This document shows positions 26,346 to 35,298 of a DNA stretch of 64,000 bases, piece by piece (the stretch's first letter is position 1; each line of letters opens with the position of its first letter). This DNA is from Nocardioides bizhenqiangii. GTDB taxonomy: Bacteria; Actinomycetota; Actinomycetes; Propionibacteriales; Nocardioidaceae. A model generated the notes under the pieces. It was not told where the DNA came from. It did no database searches and was given only the letters and a program-made list of their open reading frames with translations. A program made the translations under genes and the position numbers. The stretch covers positions 1,426,001 to 1,490,000 of the forward strand of contig NZ_CP141059.1 in NCBI RefSeq assembly GCF_034661235.1, written 5' to 3'.

Positions 26346-27794
26346 GTGGAAGACATGTCGATGAAGCCGGTGACCGTCGTCCTGTTCGGGGCGACCGGAG
26401 ACCTCTCGCGACGAAAGCTCCTGCCCGGCCTCCTGCACCTCTTCGAGAGCGGCCTGCTGAAGGACCTGCAGATCGTCGGCACCTCCCTCGACGAGCACAC
26501 CACCGACTCCTTCGTGGCGTTCGCTCACGAGGCGGTCGCGGAGTTCGCGGGAAACGACGGGGACATGGCCGCCTGGCCCGAGTTCTCCAAGCGGCTGCAC
26601 TGGGCTCCCGGCGCCGAGGGTGCGGCCGGGTTGCGCGCGGCGGTCGAGAAGGCCGAGGCCGACTGGGACGGCGACAACGTCCGGCTCCACTACCTGAGCG
26701 TGCCCCCGAAGGCCGCGCTCGCAGTGGTCGGCACGTTGCAGGAGGCCGACCTTGCCAAGGGCAGCCGGATCGTCATGGAGAAGCCGTTCGGCGTCGACCT
26801 CCGTAGCGCCCGGGACCTCAACAGCAGGCTGCACAAGGTCTTCGACGAGTCGCAGATCTATCGGATCGACCACTTCCTCGGGAAGGAAGCGGCTCAGAAC
26901 ATCCTCGCCTTCCGCTTCGGCAACGGCCTGTTCGAGCCGATCTGGCACCGCAACAACATCGATCACATCCAGATCGACGTGCCGGAGGAGCTCGGCCTCG
27001 AGCAGCGGGCCAGCTTCTACGAGGCGACCGGCGCCTACAAGGACATGGTCGTCACCCACCTGTTCCAGGTGCTCGGGTTCATCGCGCTCGAGCCGCCGAC
27101 GTCGCTCTCGCCGGACGCGATCAACGAGGAGAAGAACAAGGTCTTCCGATCGATGCTGCCGATCGACCCGGCCGACGTCGTGCGCGGCCAGTACCAGGGC
27201 TACCGCGACATCGAGGGCGTCGCGCACGACTCGGAGACCGAGACCTTCATCGCGCTCAAGTGCTACATCGACAACTGGCGCTGGGCGGGAGTCCCGTTCT
27301 ACCTGCGCACCGGCAAGCGGATGGCCGAGGGTGCGCGGATCATCTCGATCGCGTTCAAGGAGCCGCCGCGGTCGATGTTCCCGAAGCACTCCGGGGTCGG
27401 TGACCACGGCCCCGACCACCTGACCTTCGACCTCGCCGACAAGGCGAAGATGTCGCTGTCCTTCTACGGCAAGCGTCCGGGGCCGGGCATGCGTCTCGAC
27501 AAGCTCTCCATGCAGTTCGCGATGGGGGACACCACGTGGGCCGGCTCGGTGCTCGAGGCCTACGAGCGACTCATCTACGACGCCGCGCGTGGTGACCAGA
27601 CGCTCTTCAGCTCCGCGGAGGGCATCGAGCGGCTGTGGGAGGTCTCCGGGCCGCTCCTCGAGAACCCGCCCATCGTGCGGCCCTACCGACAGGGCAGCTG
27701 GGGTCCCAACCAGATCCACCAGCTGATCGCGCCGTACGCCTGGCGGCTGCCGTTCGAGCGTGGCTGGCGCGACCCGAACAGCATGCAGGCCTAG
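26346..27794 (+). CDS. zwf: Glucose-6-phosphate 1-dehydrogenase
   Basis: 482 residues from GTG 26346, four bases after a GGGAGG site; ATG 26355 and 26361 are alternative starts. It oxidises glucose-6-phosphate to 6-phosphogluconolactone with NADP. The coenzyme site VVLFGATGDLSRRKLLPGL opens the protein. KPFGVDL and the active-site signature YRIDHFLGKEAAQNILAFRFGN follow, and the C-terminus is typical. There are no pentose-phosphate partners adjacent, unlike the usual tal-zwf-opcA-pgl cluster, so this may be an additional isozyme. Confidence 0.94.
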   Translation: MEDMSMKPVTVVLFGATGDLSRRKLLPGLLHLFESGLLKDLQIVGTSLDEHTTDSFVAFAHEAVAEFAGNDGDMAAWPEFSKRLHWAPGAEGAAGLRAAVEKAEADWDGDNVRLHYLSVPPKAALAVVGTLQEADLAKGSRIVMEKPFGVDLRSARDLNSRLHKVFDESQIYRIDHFLGKEAAQNILAFRFGNGLFEPIWHRNNIDHIQIDVPEELGLEQRASFYEATGAYKDMVVTHLFQVLGFIALEPPTSLSPDAINEEKNKVFRSMLPIDPADVVRGQYQGYRDIEGVAHDSETETFIALKCYIDNWRWAGVPFYLRTGKRMAEGARIISIAFKEPPRSMFPKHSGVGDHGPDHLTFDLADKAKMSLSFYGKRPGPGMRLDKLSMQFAMGDTTWAGSVLEAYERLIYDAARGDQTLFSSAEGIERLWEVSGPLLENPPIVRPYRQGSWGPNQIHQLIAPYAWRLPFERGWRDPNSMQA

Positions 27795-27825
27795 CGCCGG
27801 AACGGCGACCCGCGTCCGCGGCGGA

Positions 27826-27846
27826 CGACCCCGTCAAACGGGGTCG
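27826..27846. terminator. Bidirectional terminator after zwf
   Basis: CGACCCCGT-CAA-ACGGGGTCG, a perfect 9-bp stem overlapping the stop codon of the convergent exported-protein gene. Confidence 0.75.
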
Positions 27847-28181
27847 CTGGTGACCACGACCCCATAGATGAAGTGGCCGTCGCACGTTTCCAGGAGAACC
27901 AGACGGTGCCTGCCCACCGGGTAGACGGACTCGACCGGGACCATCGCCGACACGCCGTCGATCGTCATTCGCTGGACGTAGTTGAAGTTGTAGCCGCAGA
28001 TCGAGGTGACCTGGGGCCGCGCCTTCTTTCCTACCGAGACGTATGAGCCTGGTTGTTGGTCCGAGCCGCTCGGCGAGGCGATCACGGCACTAGCCGGGCT
28101 GGAGCTGAAGACCACCGCGGCGCACGCGCCGGCGACGAGCCCGATCAGCCTTTCGCTCACGTGCATCGGCCGACCGCTCAT
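27834..28181 (-). CDS. Small exported protein of unknown function
   Basis: 115 residues from ATG 28181, with GAGGAG about ten bases upstream. It has a Sec signal peptide (RLIGLVAGACAAVVFSSSPASA) with ASA cleavage near residue 32. The mature part is about 80 residues with two cysteines (SICGYNF and LETCDGH) that could form a disulfide. No family is recognised. ATG 28166 is an alternative start. Confidence 0.75.
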   Translation of the reverse strand: MSGRPMHVSERLIGLVAGACAAVVFSSSPASAVIASPSGSDQQPGSYVSVGKKARPQVTSICGYNFNYVQRMTIDGVSAMVPVESVYPVGRHRLVLLETCDGHFIYGVVVTSDPV

Positions 28182-28284
28182 CTTCCCGCTCCTCAGCTGG
28201 TGTGAAGTCCGGGGACCAGTGTCCCACGCACACGTCCATCGGGAGGCTCGATGCCGTCGGAAATTCGGCGGCACGGAGAGGCTC

Positions 28285-29790
28285 CTAGACCGCGACCGGT
28301 CGCTCCGCCCTCCGGAACTCGTAGTCGTCGAGCGGGAAGTGCGCCGCCTCCCGGTGTGCGCTGAGGGTCGACGTGGGCCGCAGCAGGACGGCCTCGCCGT
28401 GCTGGTTGAAGTAGTAGCTCCGCGCGGTGGCGCAGCTGCCGGCGTTGAACACCGAGTTGCCGAGGAGCTCGGTCATCCGGTCGAGGAACTCCTGGTTGGC
28501 CTCCTCGCGCACCTCGAACACGTCGACGTCCTTCGCCTGCATGGCGCTGAAGAGGCGCTCCATGTGGGCCATCTGGGTCTCGATGGTCGTGAAGTAGGAG
28601 AGGCCTGAGTACGAGTACGGACTGTTGAGGGAGAGGAAGTTCGGGAACTTCGGCACCGTGATGCCCTCGTAGGCGCAGAACCGGTTGTCCCGCCACCACT
28701 GGCCGAGGTCGCGGACGTCGCGGCCGATCACCTGGATCGCCGGGAAGTTCTCGTCCCACAGGTTGAAGCCGGTGGCGAGGACGAGCACGTCGAGGTCCGC
28801 CCGCCGGCCGTCCGCGGTCACGATCCCGGTCTTGTCGACGTGGTCGATCGTGGTCGTCTCGAGGTCGACGTGCGGCCGGGTGAAGGTCGGGTAGTAGGTG
28901 TTGGAGAACGTCGGACGCTTGCAGCCGAAGTCGTAGTCCGGCGTCAGCTTCGCCCGCAGCTCCGGGTTCTTGATCTGACGTTTGAGGTGTCGCTCGCAAG
29001 CGGCTTTGCCGATGGCGTTGGCCCACGGCAGGTTCCGGTAGTGGAGCACGCCTGCCACCATCATCACCTCGAGGATCGACGTACCGGCCAGGCGCGCTGC
29101 CCTCTGGGTCAGCGGGACCTTCGCGAACGCCTTCCGCACCGCACCGGGCACCGGGCCGTCGACCTTGGGGCTGACGTAGATCGGCGTGCGCTGGTAGACG
29201 GTGAGGTGTCCGGCGACCTTCGCCAGCTTCGGGATCAGCTGGACCGCGGTCGCGCCGGTGCCGATGATGCCGATCCGCTTGCCCTCGAGCTCGACGTCGT
29301 CGTCCCAGCGGGTGGTGTGGACGACCTCCCCGGCGAACTCGTCGATGCCCGCGATGTCAGGCATCCGGGGCTGGGAGAGGAAGCCGGTCGCGGTGAGCAG
29401 GTAGCGCCCGCGCTCCACCGTGCCGTCGTCGAGCCGGACCTCCCAGCAGGAGGTGGCGTCGTCCCAGCGGGCGCCGGTCACGACGATGCCGAACCGCATG
29501 TGCTTGCGGACGTCGTACTTGTCGGCGACGTGGGTGGCGTAGGCCTTCAGCTCGGCTCCGGGGGCGAAGAGCCGCGACCAGTGCGGATTGGGCTCGAAGG
29601 AGTAGGAGTAGGTCGCCGACGGGATGTCGACCGCGAGCCCCGGGTAGCGGTTGACGTGCCAGGTGCCACCCAGGTCGTCCTCGCGCTCGAGGATCAGCAG
29701 GTCGTCGTACCCCATCCTGCGCAGCTGGATCGCCGCTCCCATGCCGCCGAAGCCGGCACCGACGATCACCGCGTCGTGGACGTGACTCAT
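28285..29790 (-). CDS. Flavin-containing (Baeyer-Villiger-type) monooxygenase
   Basis: 501 residues. Two dinucleotide-binding motifs (VIVGAGFGGMGAAIQL at the N-terminus and RIGIIGTGATAVQLIP in the middle) bind FAD and NADPH. Between them the Baeyer-Villiger fingerprint FxGxxxHxxxW is complete as FAGEVVHTTRWDD. These enzymes turn ketones into esters or lactones and act on steroids, cyclic ketones or alkyl ketones; the substrate is not predictable. A 24-bp perfect palindrome lies 32 bases upstream and probably controls it. Confidence 0.92.
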   Translation of the reverse strand: MSHVHDAVIVGAGFGGMGAAIQLRRMGYDDLLILEREDDLGGTWHVNRYPGLAVDIPSATYSYSFEPNPHWSRLFAPGAELKAYATHVADKYDVRKHMRFGIVVTGARWDDATSCWEVRLDDGTVERGRYLLTATGFLSQPRMPDIAGIDEFAGEVVHTTRWDDDVELEGKRIGIIGTGATAVQLIPKLAKVAGHLTVYQRTPIYVSPKVDGPVPGAVRKAFAKVPLTQRAARLAGTSILEVMMVAGVLHYRNLPWANAIGKAACERHLKRQIKNPELRAKLTPDYDFGCKRPTFSNTYYPTFTRPHVDLETTTIDHVDKTGIVTADGRRADLDVLVLATGFNLWDENFPAIQVIGRDVRDLGQWWRDNRFCAYEGITVPKFPNFLSLNSPYSYSGLSYFTTIETQMAHMERLFSAMQAKDVDVFEVREEANQEFLDRMTELLGNSVFNAGSCATARSYYFNQHGEAVLLRPTSTLSAHREAAHFPLDDYEFRRAERPVAV

Positions 29791-29821
29791 GGTCGTGAGC
29801 CTAGGACCAGGGAGCGTCGGG

Positions 29822-29845
29822 CGGATCCGACCATGGTCGGATCCG
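29822..29845. promoter_or_regulatory. 24-bp perfect palindrome upstream of the monooxygenase
   Basis: CGGATCCGACCA followed by its exact reverse complement. It lies 32 bases before the monooxygenase ATG and is not an intrinsic terminator. A TetR-type operator is most likely; no regulator gene is adjacent. Confidence 0.6.
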
Positions 29846-29903
29846 TGCGCTTCCTCGCTCGCCGAGCTTGTCGAGGCGCCTGTGCGCGACCAGCCTCCTC
29901 TTC

Positions 29904-32276
29904 CTATTGACGCGCCATTGCGACGCGCAGTCGTTCCTCAGGATCGATGAAGTGGTCGTTGTCGTCCGCTCCGGTGTCCAGCTGGACCCAGTGGAGCTTC
30001 CCGGTGAACCTGCTCGTGTGCAGGTCGTAGTCCGGAGTGACAGACGTGCCCGACTCGTAACCGATGTCGGTCGTCTCGTCGGCCGAGAAGATCATCGGCT
30101 GGGTCGCCTCCACTCGACCGTGACCGACCTGCGTGCCGTCGTGGTAGAGCGAGACGTCGCCGCCCTTGGCCAGACCGCCGCCGTCGTATGCGAGTTCCAT
30201 CCGGACCTGGTGCTTTCCTGCCGGGAGAGGCTCGGTGGCGACGGCGGAGAACTCGTGGATCCCGAGCACGTTGTAGACGAACTTGAGATGGCTGTCTTCG
30301 GTGACGTAGACAGCCCAGCCGCCGAACCTGCCACCTTGAGCGATGATCACCCCGCGAGCGCCGGCCTCGGGCACCTCCACCTCCGCGGTGACTGAGAACG
30401 ACTTGTTCTTGATGCTGACCACACTGCTCTCCGACAGGCGGCCCATGCCGGGGAAGAACAGCTGCCGGTCGCCCTGAATGAGGGTGGGCCGCCCCGCCAG
30501 GTCCGGGTTGACCCGCTCCGCCGAGCGGTCGTCAAGGGGGAGGACGTTGTATCTCACCGCCTCGATGAGCCAGAGCCGCTGGAGCTGGGCAAGCCGCTCC
30601 GGCTGTTCTGTCGCGAGGTTGCGGGCCTGGCTGAAGTCGCCGCCGGCGCCGTCGTAGAGCTCCCAGACGTCGGCGTCGAATGCAGGCATCTCGCCGCCCA
30701 CCATCACCCACGGTGTCTTGTGCTTGGTGACCGCGCTCCAACCGCGGTGGTAGATGCCGCGGTTGCCGAACATCTCGAAGTACTGCAGGTCGTGGCGTTC
30801 GTCGGCGGCCTGGTCGTTGAAGGCGTAGAGCATGCTGGTGCCCTCGATGGGAGCCTGCTGCACGCCGTTGACCATGGCTGGCTCCGGCAGTCCGGCTGCT
30901 TCGAGGATCGTGGGCGCGACGTCGATGACGTGCGTGAACTGCGACCGGAGACCACCGGCCTCCTCGATCCCGTTCGGCCAGTGCACGATCGTGCCGTTCC
31001 GGGTGCCGCCCCAGTGCGAGGCCACCTGCTTGGTCCATTGAAACGGTGAGTTCATCGCCCACGCCCAGCCCACCGAGTAGTGGTTGTACGACGTCGGCGA
31101 CCCGAACTCGTCCATCTTGCTCAGCATGAACTCCGCGGTCTCAAGGGCGGCCATGCCGTTGAAGTTGGCCATCTCGTTGAACGCGCCGTTCATCGTGCCT
31201 TCGGCAGAGGCCCCGTTGTCACCGATGATGTAGTACACGATCGTGTCGTCGAGGATCTCGAGGTCCTCCAGAGCGTCGACCAAACGCCCGACCTGGTTGT
31301 CCGTGTGCTCCAGGAACCCGGCGTACACCTCCATCTGCCGCTCCAGCACCGGCTTGAGCTCGTCGGGCATCTCGTCCCAGGCGGTGATGACGTCGTGACG
31401 TGGCGTCAGCTCTGTGTCTGCAGGCACGACACCCAGCTCCTTCTGCCGGGCCAGGGTCTGCTCGCGCTGCACGTCCCACCCGTGCGAGAACTTCCCACGG
31501 TATTTGTCGACCCATTCCTTGGCGACATGGTGCGGAGCGTGGGTCGCGCCGGGCGCGTAATAGACGAAGAAGGGACGGTCCGGCATCAGTGCCTTCTGCT
31601 GACGGATCCAGCCGACCGCACGGTCCGTGAGGTCCTCGGTGAGGTGGTAACCCTCCTCGGCCGTCGCCGGCGGTTCGACCGGAGTCGTGCCGTCGTAGAG
31701 CGCAGGCTCGTACTGGTTGTTCTCCCCGCCGATGAAGCCGTAGAACGTCTCGAAACCGCCACCGCCCGAGGGCCAGGCGTCGAACGGACCCATCGGCGAG
31801 GTCTGCCACACCGGCACCTCGTGGCACTTGCCGAACTGCGCAGTCGAGTAGCCGTTGAGCTTGAGCGTCATCGGAAGGGGCGCCTTGGTGTTCGGTCGCA
31901 CCGAGCTCTGTCCGGGCGCGGAGGTTGCGGTCTCGGTGATGCTGCCCATCGCCACCGAGTGGTGGTTCCGACCGGTTAGTAGCGCCTGGCGAGTAGGGGC
32001 GCACAGGGCTGTGGTGTGGAAGCGGTTGAACCTCAGCCCTCCCGCGGCCAGACGTTCGGCGGTCGGCGTCTGGCAGGGACCACCGAAGGCACTGGACGCG
32101 CCGAACCCGACGTCGTCCAGGAGTATCACCAGGACGTTCGGGGCACCCTTCGGCGGGAGCAGGGGCTCAATAGGGGGAAAATTTGTTTCCGGGTCCTTGG
32201 CGTCGTAGGTCGTCAGCCCGGTCGCGGGGCGGTCGGGGATCGGCAACATCGTGCGGGCGTGATGTTCGTTCGACAT
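29904..32276 (-). CDS. AtsA-type arylsulfatase
   Basis: 790 residues, the length of mycobacterial AtsA/AtsD. It hydrolyses sulfate esters. Metal ligands D54-D55 lie in ILLDDVGFG. The signature CAPTR has C92, which FGE must convert to formylglycine. GKCHEVPVWQTSPMGPFDAWP and a late C-terminal beta-rich part (IAQGGRFGGWAVYVTEDSHLKFVYN) are typical of the long actinobacterial type. There is no signal peptide, so it is cytoplasmic unless exported with a partner. An FGE gene lies 188 bases upstream on the same strand, and a site of the repeated palindrome lies 106 bases upstream. It is closely similar to the frameshifted copy at 46017. Confidence 0.93.
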   Translation of the reverse strand: MSNEHHARTMLPIPDRPATGLTTYDAKDPETNFPPIEPLLPPKGAPNVLVILLDDVGFGASSAFGGPCQTPTAERLAAGGLRFNRFHTTALCAPTRQALLTGRNHHSVAMGSITETATSAPGQSSVRPNTKAPLPMTLKLNGYSTAQFGKCHEVPVWQTSPMGPFDAWPSGGGGFETFYGFIGGENNQYEPALYDGTTPVEPPATAEEGYHLTEDLTDRAVGWIRQQKALMPDRPFFVYYAPGATHAPHHVAKEWVDKYRGKFSHGWDVQREQTLARQKELGVVPADTELTPRHDVITAWDEMPDELKPVLERQMEVYAGFLEHTDNQVGRLVDALEDLEILDDTIVYYIIGDNGASAEGTMNGAFNEMANFNGMAALETAEFMLSKMDEFGSPTSYNHYSVGWAWAMNSPFQWTKQVASHWGGTRNGTIVHWPNGIEEAGGLRSQFTHVIDVAPTILEAAGLPEPAMVNGVQQAPIEGTSMLYAFNDQAADERHDLQYFEMFGNRGIYHRGWSAVTKHKTPWVMVGGEMPAFDADVWELYDGAGGDFSQARNLATEQPERLAQLQRLWLIEAVRYNVLPLDDRSAERVNPDLAGRPTLIQGDRQLFFPGMGRLSESSVVSIKNKSFSVTAEVEVPEAGARGVIIAQGGRFGGWAVYVTEDSHLKFVYNVLGIHEFSAVATEPLPAGKHQVRMELAYDGGGLAKGGDVSLYHDGTQVGHGRVEATQPMIFSADETTDIGYESGTSVTPDYDLHTSRFTGKLHWVQLDTGADDNDHFIDPEERLRVAMARQ

Positions 32277-32382
32277 CTGTCTCAGCTCCTCGTGCCTCAG
32301 CGGCCGTGCTCTGGGGGTGTCATCGCTGCCGTCCGGAGTGGCAGCGACGCAGTCGACACCACCACTTCACCGAGTCGGACGC

Positions 32383-32401
32383 CTCCTCCCTGACGGGTGA
32401 G
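32383..32401. promoter_or_regulatory. Repeated 7-5-7 palindrome, degenerate copy
   Basis: CTCCTCC-CTGAC-GGGTGAG: right half exact, left half two changes from CTCACCC. It lies 106 bases before the arylsulfatase start (minus strand). Confidence 0.5.
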
Positions 32402-32464
32402 CGAGGTGATGGCGACACCCGCGCAGAGATCGATCGTCGAGGCGGTCGGATCGTGAGCGCTGCC

Positions 32465-33433
32465 TCAGCGAGCGCAGCGGAAGCCGATGTGCGTGGTCGC
32501 AGTGTCGTCGGCTTGTGGCGATCGGGCCGCCGGCCGGTAGCGCAGGCAGTACTCGGGAGCGCACAGGTGCGAGCCGCCCTTGAGCACCCGGCGCGGGATC
32601 GTCGAACCCGGTTCGGCGCTCGCCACCGCCCGCGCCTCGTCCCGTGAGGTCGGTCCGCACCGACAGTTGTCATCGCAACCGTTCGTGGCCAGCAGATCGA
32701 GGGGCTGCTGGGCGCTTTCGGCGGGCGCGTGCCGCTCGGTATAGAAGTCGGTGGTCCATTCCCAGACGTTGCCGATGCAGTCGAACAGACCGTATCCGTT
32801 CGCCGGGAAGGTGCCGACCGGCGACGTCCCGACCCAGCCCTCGGCGCCAGTGTTGTGCCAAGGGAACGAGCCCTGCCAAGTGTTGGCCAGCAGGCGTCCG
32901 CCGGGACGGAGTTCCTCGCCCCATGCATACGTCGTCCCAGGCATGCCGCCCTGGGCGGCGTACTCGAGCTCGGCCTCGGTGGGGAGTCGTTTGCCTGCCC
33001 AGGCCGCATACGCCTCGGCGTCCTCCAGCGCGATCTGGACGACTGGATGGTCCTCACGGCCCCGGATCGAGGAGCCTGCCCCGAAAGGCCGGGCCCAGCT
33101 CGCGCCGACGCCCCATCTCCACCACTGTCGCCAGTCGTTCAGATCGACCGGGCCGCGGGTCGGAACGAAGACCAGCCCGCCGGGTACGAGCTCAGCGGGG
33201 TCGACCCCCGGGAACGCCGCCGGGTCCAGCGGACGTTCGGCCAATGTCACGTATCCCGTCTCGGCCACGAAGGCCGCGTACTGCGAATTCGTGACCGGGT
33301 GGACGTCCAGCTCGAAGGCCTCCACGACGCGCTCGTGGACGGGACCTTCCTCGGGATAGAACGCGTCCGAGCCCATCGGGAAGGAGCCTGCTTCGAGACG
33401 GACCATCTCCGTCGGCGCTTCGGGCGCGGTCAC
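32465..33433 (-). CDS. Formylglycine-generating enzyme (sulfatase activator)
   Basis: 322 residues from GTG 33433. It oxidises the sulfatase active-site cysteine to formylglycine. The whole FGE-sulfatase fold is readable: GSFPMGSD, EEGPVHERVVEAFELDVHPVTNSQYAAFV, HPVVQIALEDAEAYAAWAGKRLPTEAELEYAA, GLFDCIGNVWEWTTDFY, and KGGSHLCAPEYCLRYRPAAR with the copper-binding pair C291 and C296. Both cysteines are kept, so it should be catalytic and not a mere FGE-fold protein. It stands next to its presumed client sulfatase. Confidence 0.94.
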   Translation of the reverse strand: MTAPEAPTEMVRLEAGSFPMGSDAFYPEEGPVHERVVEAFELDVHPVTNSQYAAFVAETGYVTLAERPLDPAAFPGVDPAELVPGGLVFVPTRGPVDLNDWRQWWRWGVGASWARPFGAGSSIRGREDHPVVQIALEDAEAYAAWAGKRLPTEAELEYAAQGGMPGTTYAWGEELRPGGRLLANTWQGSFPWHNTGAEGWVGTSPVGTFPANGYGLFDCIGNVWEWTTDFYTERHAPAESAQQPLDLLATNGCDDNCRCGPTSRDEARAVASAEPGSTIPRRVLKGGSHLCAPEYCLRYRPAARSPQADDTATTHIGFRCAR

Positions 33434-33455
33434 GCGATCAACAATGCCAGACGCG

Positions 33456-34355
33456 TCACGCACCGAGCGAGGTCCTAGCAACAGAGAGCAGCCGCGCGCT
33501 CTCGGCAATGAGTCGCTGCCTGATCGGAGCCGCCCGCTCCGCGAAAACGCGTTGTGACTCGGCGTACTCCTGCTTGCCGGCTGGAGTCTCGATCCTCACC
33601 GGAGACCAGGCGTCACCGTCTCCCAGGTCGAGGTCGCTGAGGTCATACGGGGCGGCACGCATGTCCAGCACCCTGATGTCCCACGCCAGCTCGAAGCAGT
33701 CGGCGACCAGCTCAGAGGCGACCATCGGCGAGAGCCGGAACGCGTGCTTGTAGAGGTCCATGCCGGCGTGCAGGCAGGCCGGCTGCTCGTGAGCCGGGCG
33801 GTCCTCGCGGCCGGGGGAGAGGGTGTTGAGCGGGCGCGCCGGGGCCGTGAAGAAGCGGTAGGCGTCGAAGTGCGAGCAGGCGATCCGGTGCGACTCGACG
33901 ACCGCGTCGGTGCCGGCGGGACCGAGCCGCAGCGGCCATTCGGCATGCCGGGTCTCGTCCTCGGCGAGCCGGTAGACCATGGCCCACTCGTGCAGGCCGA
34001 AGCACCCGAAGCTGCCTGCCCGCCCGGCGGTCGCGGTGAGCAGCCGGTGCAGGGCCTCGACCAGCGTTCGCTGGGTGGCGACGTACGACGCGCTGACCGC
34101 TCCGTCGACGTACCCCTTGAGCCCGGCGTACTTGGGCGCATCGGCCAGCGCCACGCCGTACCCCGGGTGCCACCGCCGCAGCTGCGCCGGCCGGAACGAG
34201 TAGTAGGTGAAGAGGAAGTCGAAGACCGGGTGCTTGACCCGCGCCTCACGGCGCTCCAGGTGGGGAGCCAGGAACCGGTCGACCCGTGCGGCGTGCGCGG
34301 CCGCCCGGGTCTCCCACACCTCCCGCGGCAGTACCTGCTCCACGATGGTCTCCAC
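33456..34355 (-). CDS. Conserved actinobacterial protein (often named 3-methyladenine DNA glycosylase; role doubtful)
   Basis: 299 residues from GTG 34355. Segments such as WETRAAAHAARVDRFLAPHLERR, HPVFDFLFTYYSFRPAQLRRWHPG and CFGLHEWAMVYR are, as far as I recall, typical of an actinobacterial family whose database name is glycosylase-like. No helix-hairpin-helix or catalytic Asp of known glycosylases is visible to me. TAGGCT eight bases before the GTG suggests a leaderless start. The FGE gene follows 22 bases downstream, probably on the same transcript. Confidence 0.7.
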   Translation of the reverse strand: METIVEQVLPREVWETRAAAHAARVDRFLAPHLERREARVKHPVFDFLFTYYSFRPAQLRRWHPGYGVALADAPKYAGLKGYVDGAVSASYVATQRTLVEALHRLLTATAGRAGSFGCFGLHEWAMVYRLAEDETRHAEWPLRLGPAGTDAVVESHRIACSHFDAYRFFTAPARPLNTLSPGREDRPAHEQPACLHAGMDLYKHAFRLSPMVASELVADCFELAWDIRVLDMRAAPYDLSDLDLGDGDAWSPVRIETPAGKQEYAESQRVFAERAAPIRQRLIAESARLLSVARTSLGA

Positions 34356-34363
34356 GACCGTCA

Positions 34364-34369
34364 AGCCTA
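34364..34369 (-). promoter_or_regulatory. Leaderless -10 element for the 34355 gene
   Basis: TAGGCT on the minus strand ends eight bases before GTG 34355. Confidence 0.4.
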
Positions 34370-34407
34370 GGCGCGCTCTCCATGACCGACGCCGGACTGG
34401 TGCCGGA

Positions 34408-34413
34408 TAGGCT
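34408..34413 (+). promoter_or_regulatory. Leaderless -10 element for the FAH-family gene
   Basis: TAGGCT ends six bases before GTG 34420. The same hexamer serves the divergent gene. Confidence 0.5.
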
Positions 34414-34419
34414 CGCCGG

Positions 34420-35241
34420 GTGCGCATCGCGAGATTCACGGCTGCCAAGGACGGGCAGAACGAACCGGCCTACGGGGTGGTCACCGGCGACCTCGACCAG
34501 TTCGGTCAGCCGGCGGAGGACGCGGTGGTCGTGGAGCTGGCCGGCGACCCGATGTACGTCGGCGTCAGGGTGCTCGAGAAGGAGCACCGGCTGGCCGACG
34601 TGAAGCTGCTGGCGCCGGTCCTGCCGCGGAGCAAGGTCGTCGGCGTCGGCAAGAACTACGCCGCCCACGCCGCCGAGATGGGCGGCGACCAGCCGGCCGA
34701 CCCGCTGCTCTTCCTGAAGCCGAACACGAGCGTGATCGGCCCGAACGACGCGATCCTCTACCCGCAGCAGACCTCCCACCTCAGCTACGAGGGCGAGCTG
34801 GCGGTCGTCATCGGCCGGATCTGCCGCGACGTCCCGCCGGAGCAGGCGACCGACGTGATCTTCGGCTACACCGTCGCCAACGACGTGACCGCGCGCGACC
34901 TGCAGAAGACCGACAACCAGTGGGCGCGCGCAAAGGGCATGGACACCTTCTGCCCGCTCGGCCCGTGGATCGAGGACGACCTGGACCCCCAGGCATTCAT
35001 CGACGGCCGCCGGCTGCAGACCTTCCTCAACGGCGACGTCGTCCAGGACGGCACCACCGCCGACATGACCTGGGCCATCCCCAACCTGGTCGCCTACATC
35101 TCCGCCGCGATGACCCTCCTGCCCGGCGACGTGATCCTCACCGGCACCCCCGAGGGCGTCGGCCCGATGGAGCCCGGCGATGAGGTCGAGGTGTTCGTCG
35201 AGGGCCTCGGCGCGCTCACGAACACGGTGGCGAGGCGCTGA
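34420..35241 (+). CDS. Fumarylacetoacetate hydrolase family protein
   Basis: 273 residues from GTG 34420. The FAH catalytic domain begins VVGVGKNYAAHAAEMGG. PLLFLKPNTSVIGPNDAI and SYEGELAVVIGR provide the metal-binding acidic residues. GYTVANDVTARDLQ and LTGTPEGVGPMEPGDEVEV complete it. Family members hydrolyse or decarboxylate 2-oxo acids (acylpyruvases, oxaloacetate decarboxylase). It lies 57 bases before gltX. Confidence 0.9.
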   Translation: MRIARFTAAKDGQNEPAYGVVTGDLDQFGQPAEDAVVVELAGDPMYVGVRVLEKEHRLADVKLLAPVLPRSKVVGVGKNYAAHAAEMGGDQPADPLLFLKPNTSVIGPNDAILYPQQTSHLSYEGELAVVIGRICRDVPPEQATDVIFGYTVANDVTARDLQKTDNQWARAKGMDTFCPLGPWIEDDLDPQAFIDGRRLQTFLNGDVVQDGTTADMTWAIPNLVAYISAAMTLLPGDVILTGTPEGVGPMEPGDEVEVFVEGLGALTNTVARR

Positions 35242-35298
35242 GCAGCACCGATCTGAACATCCGAACAGATCCGAACCGACCGAACTGAGAGTGGAACC

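Noticed and set aside
26316..27719. 467-residue minus-strand frame opposite zwf
   Set aside because: Antisense shadow of a clear G6PD gene; Arg/Val/Glu-rich without motifs.
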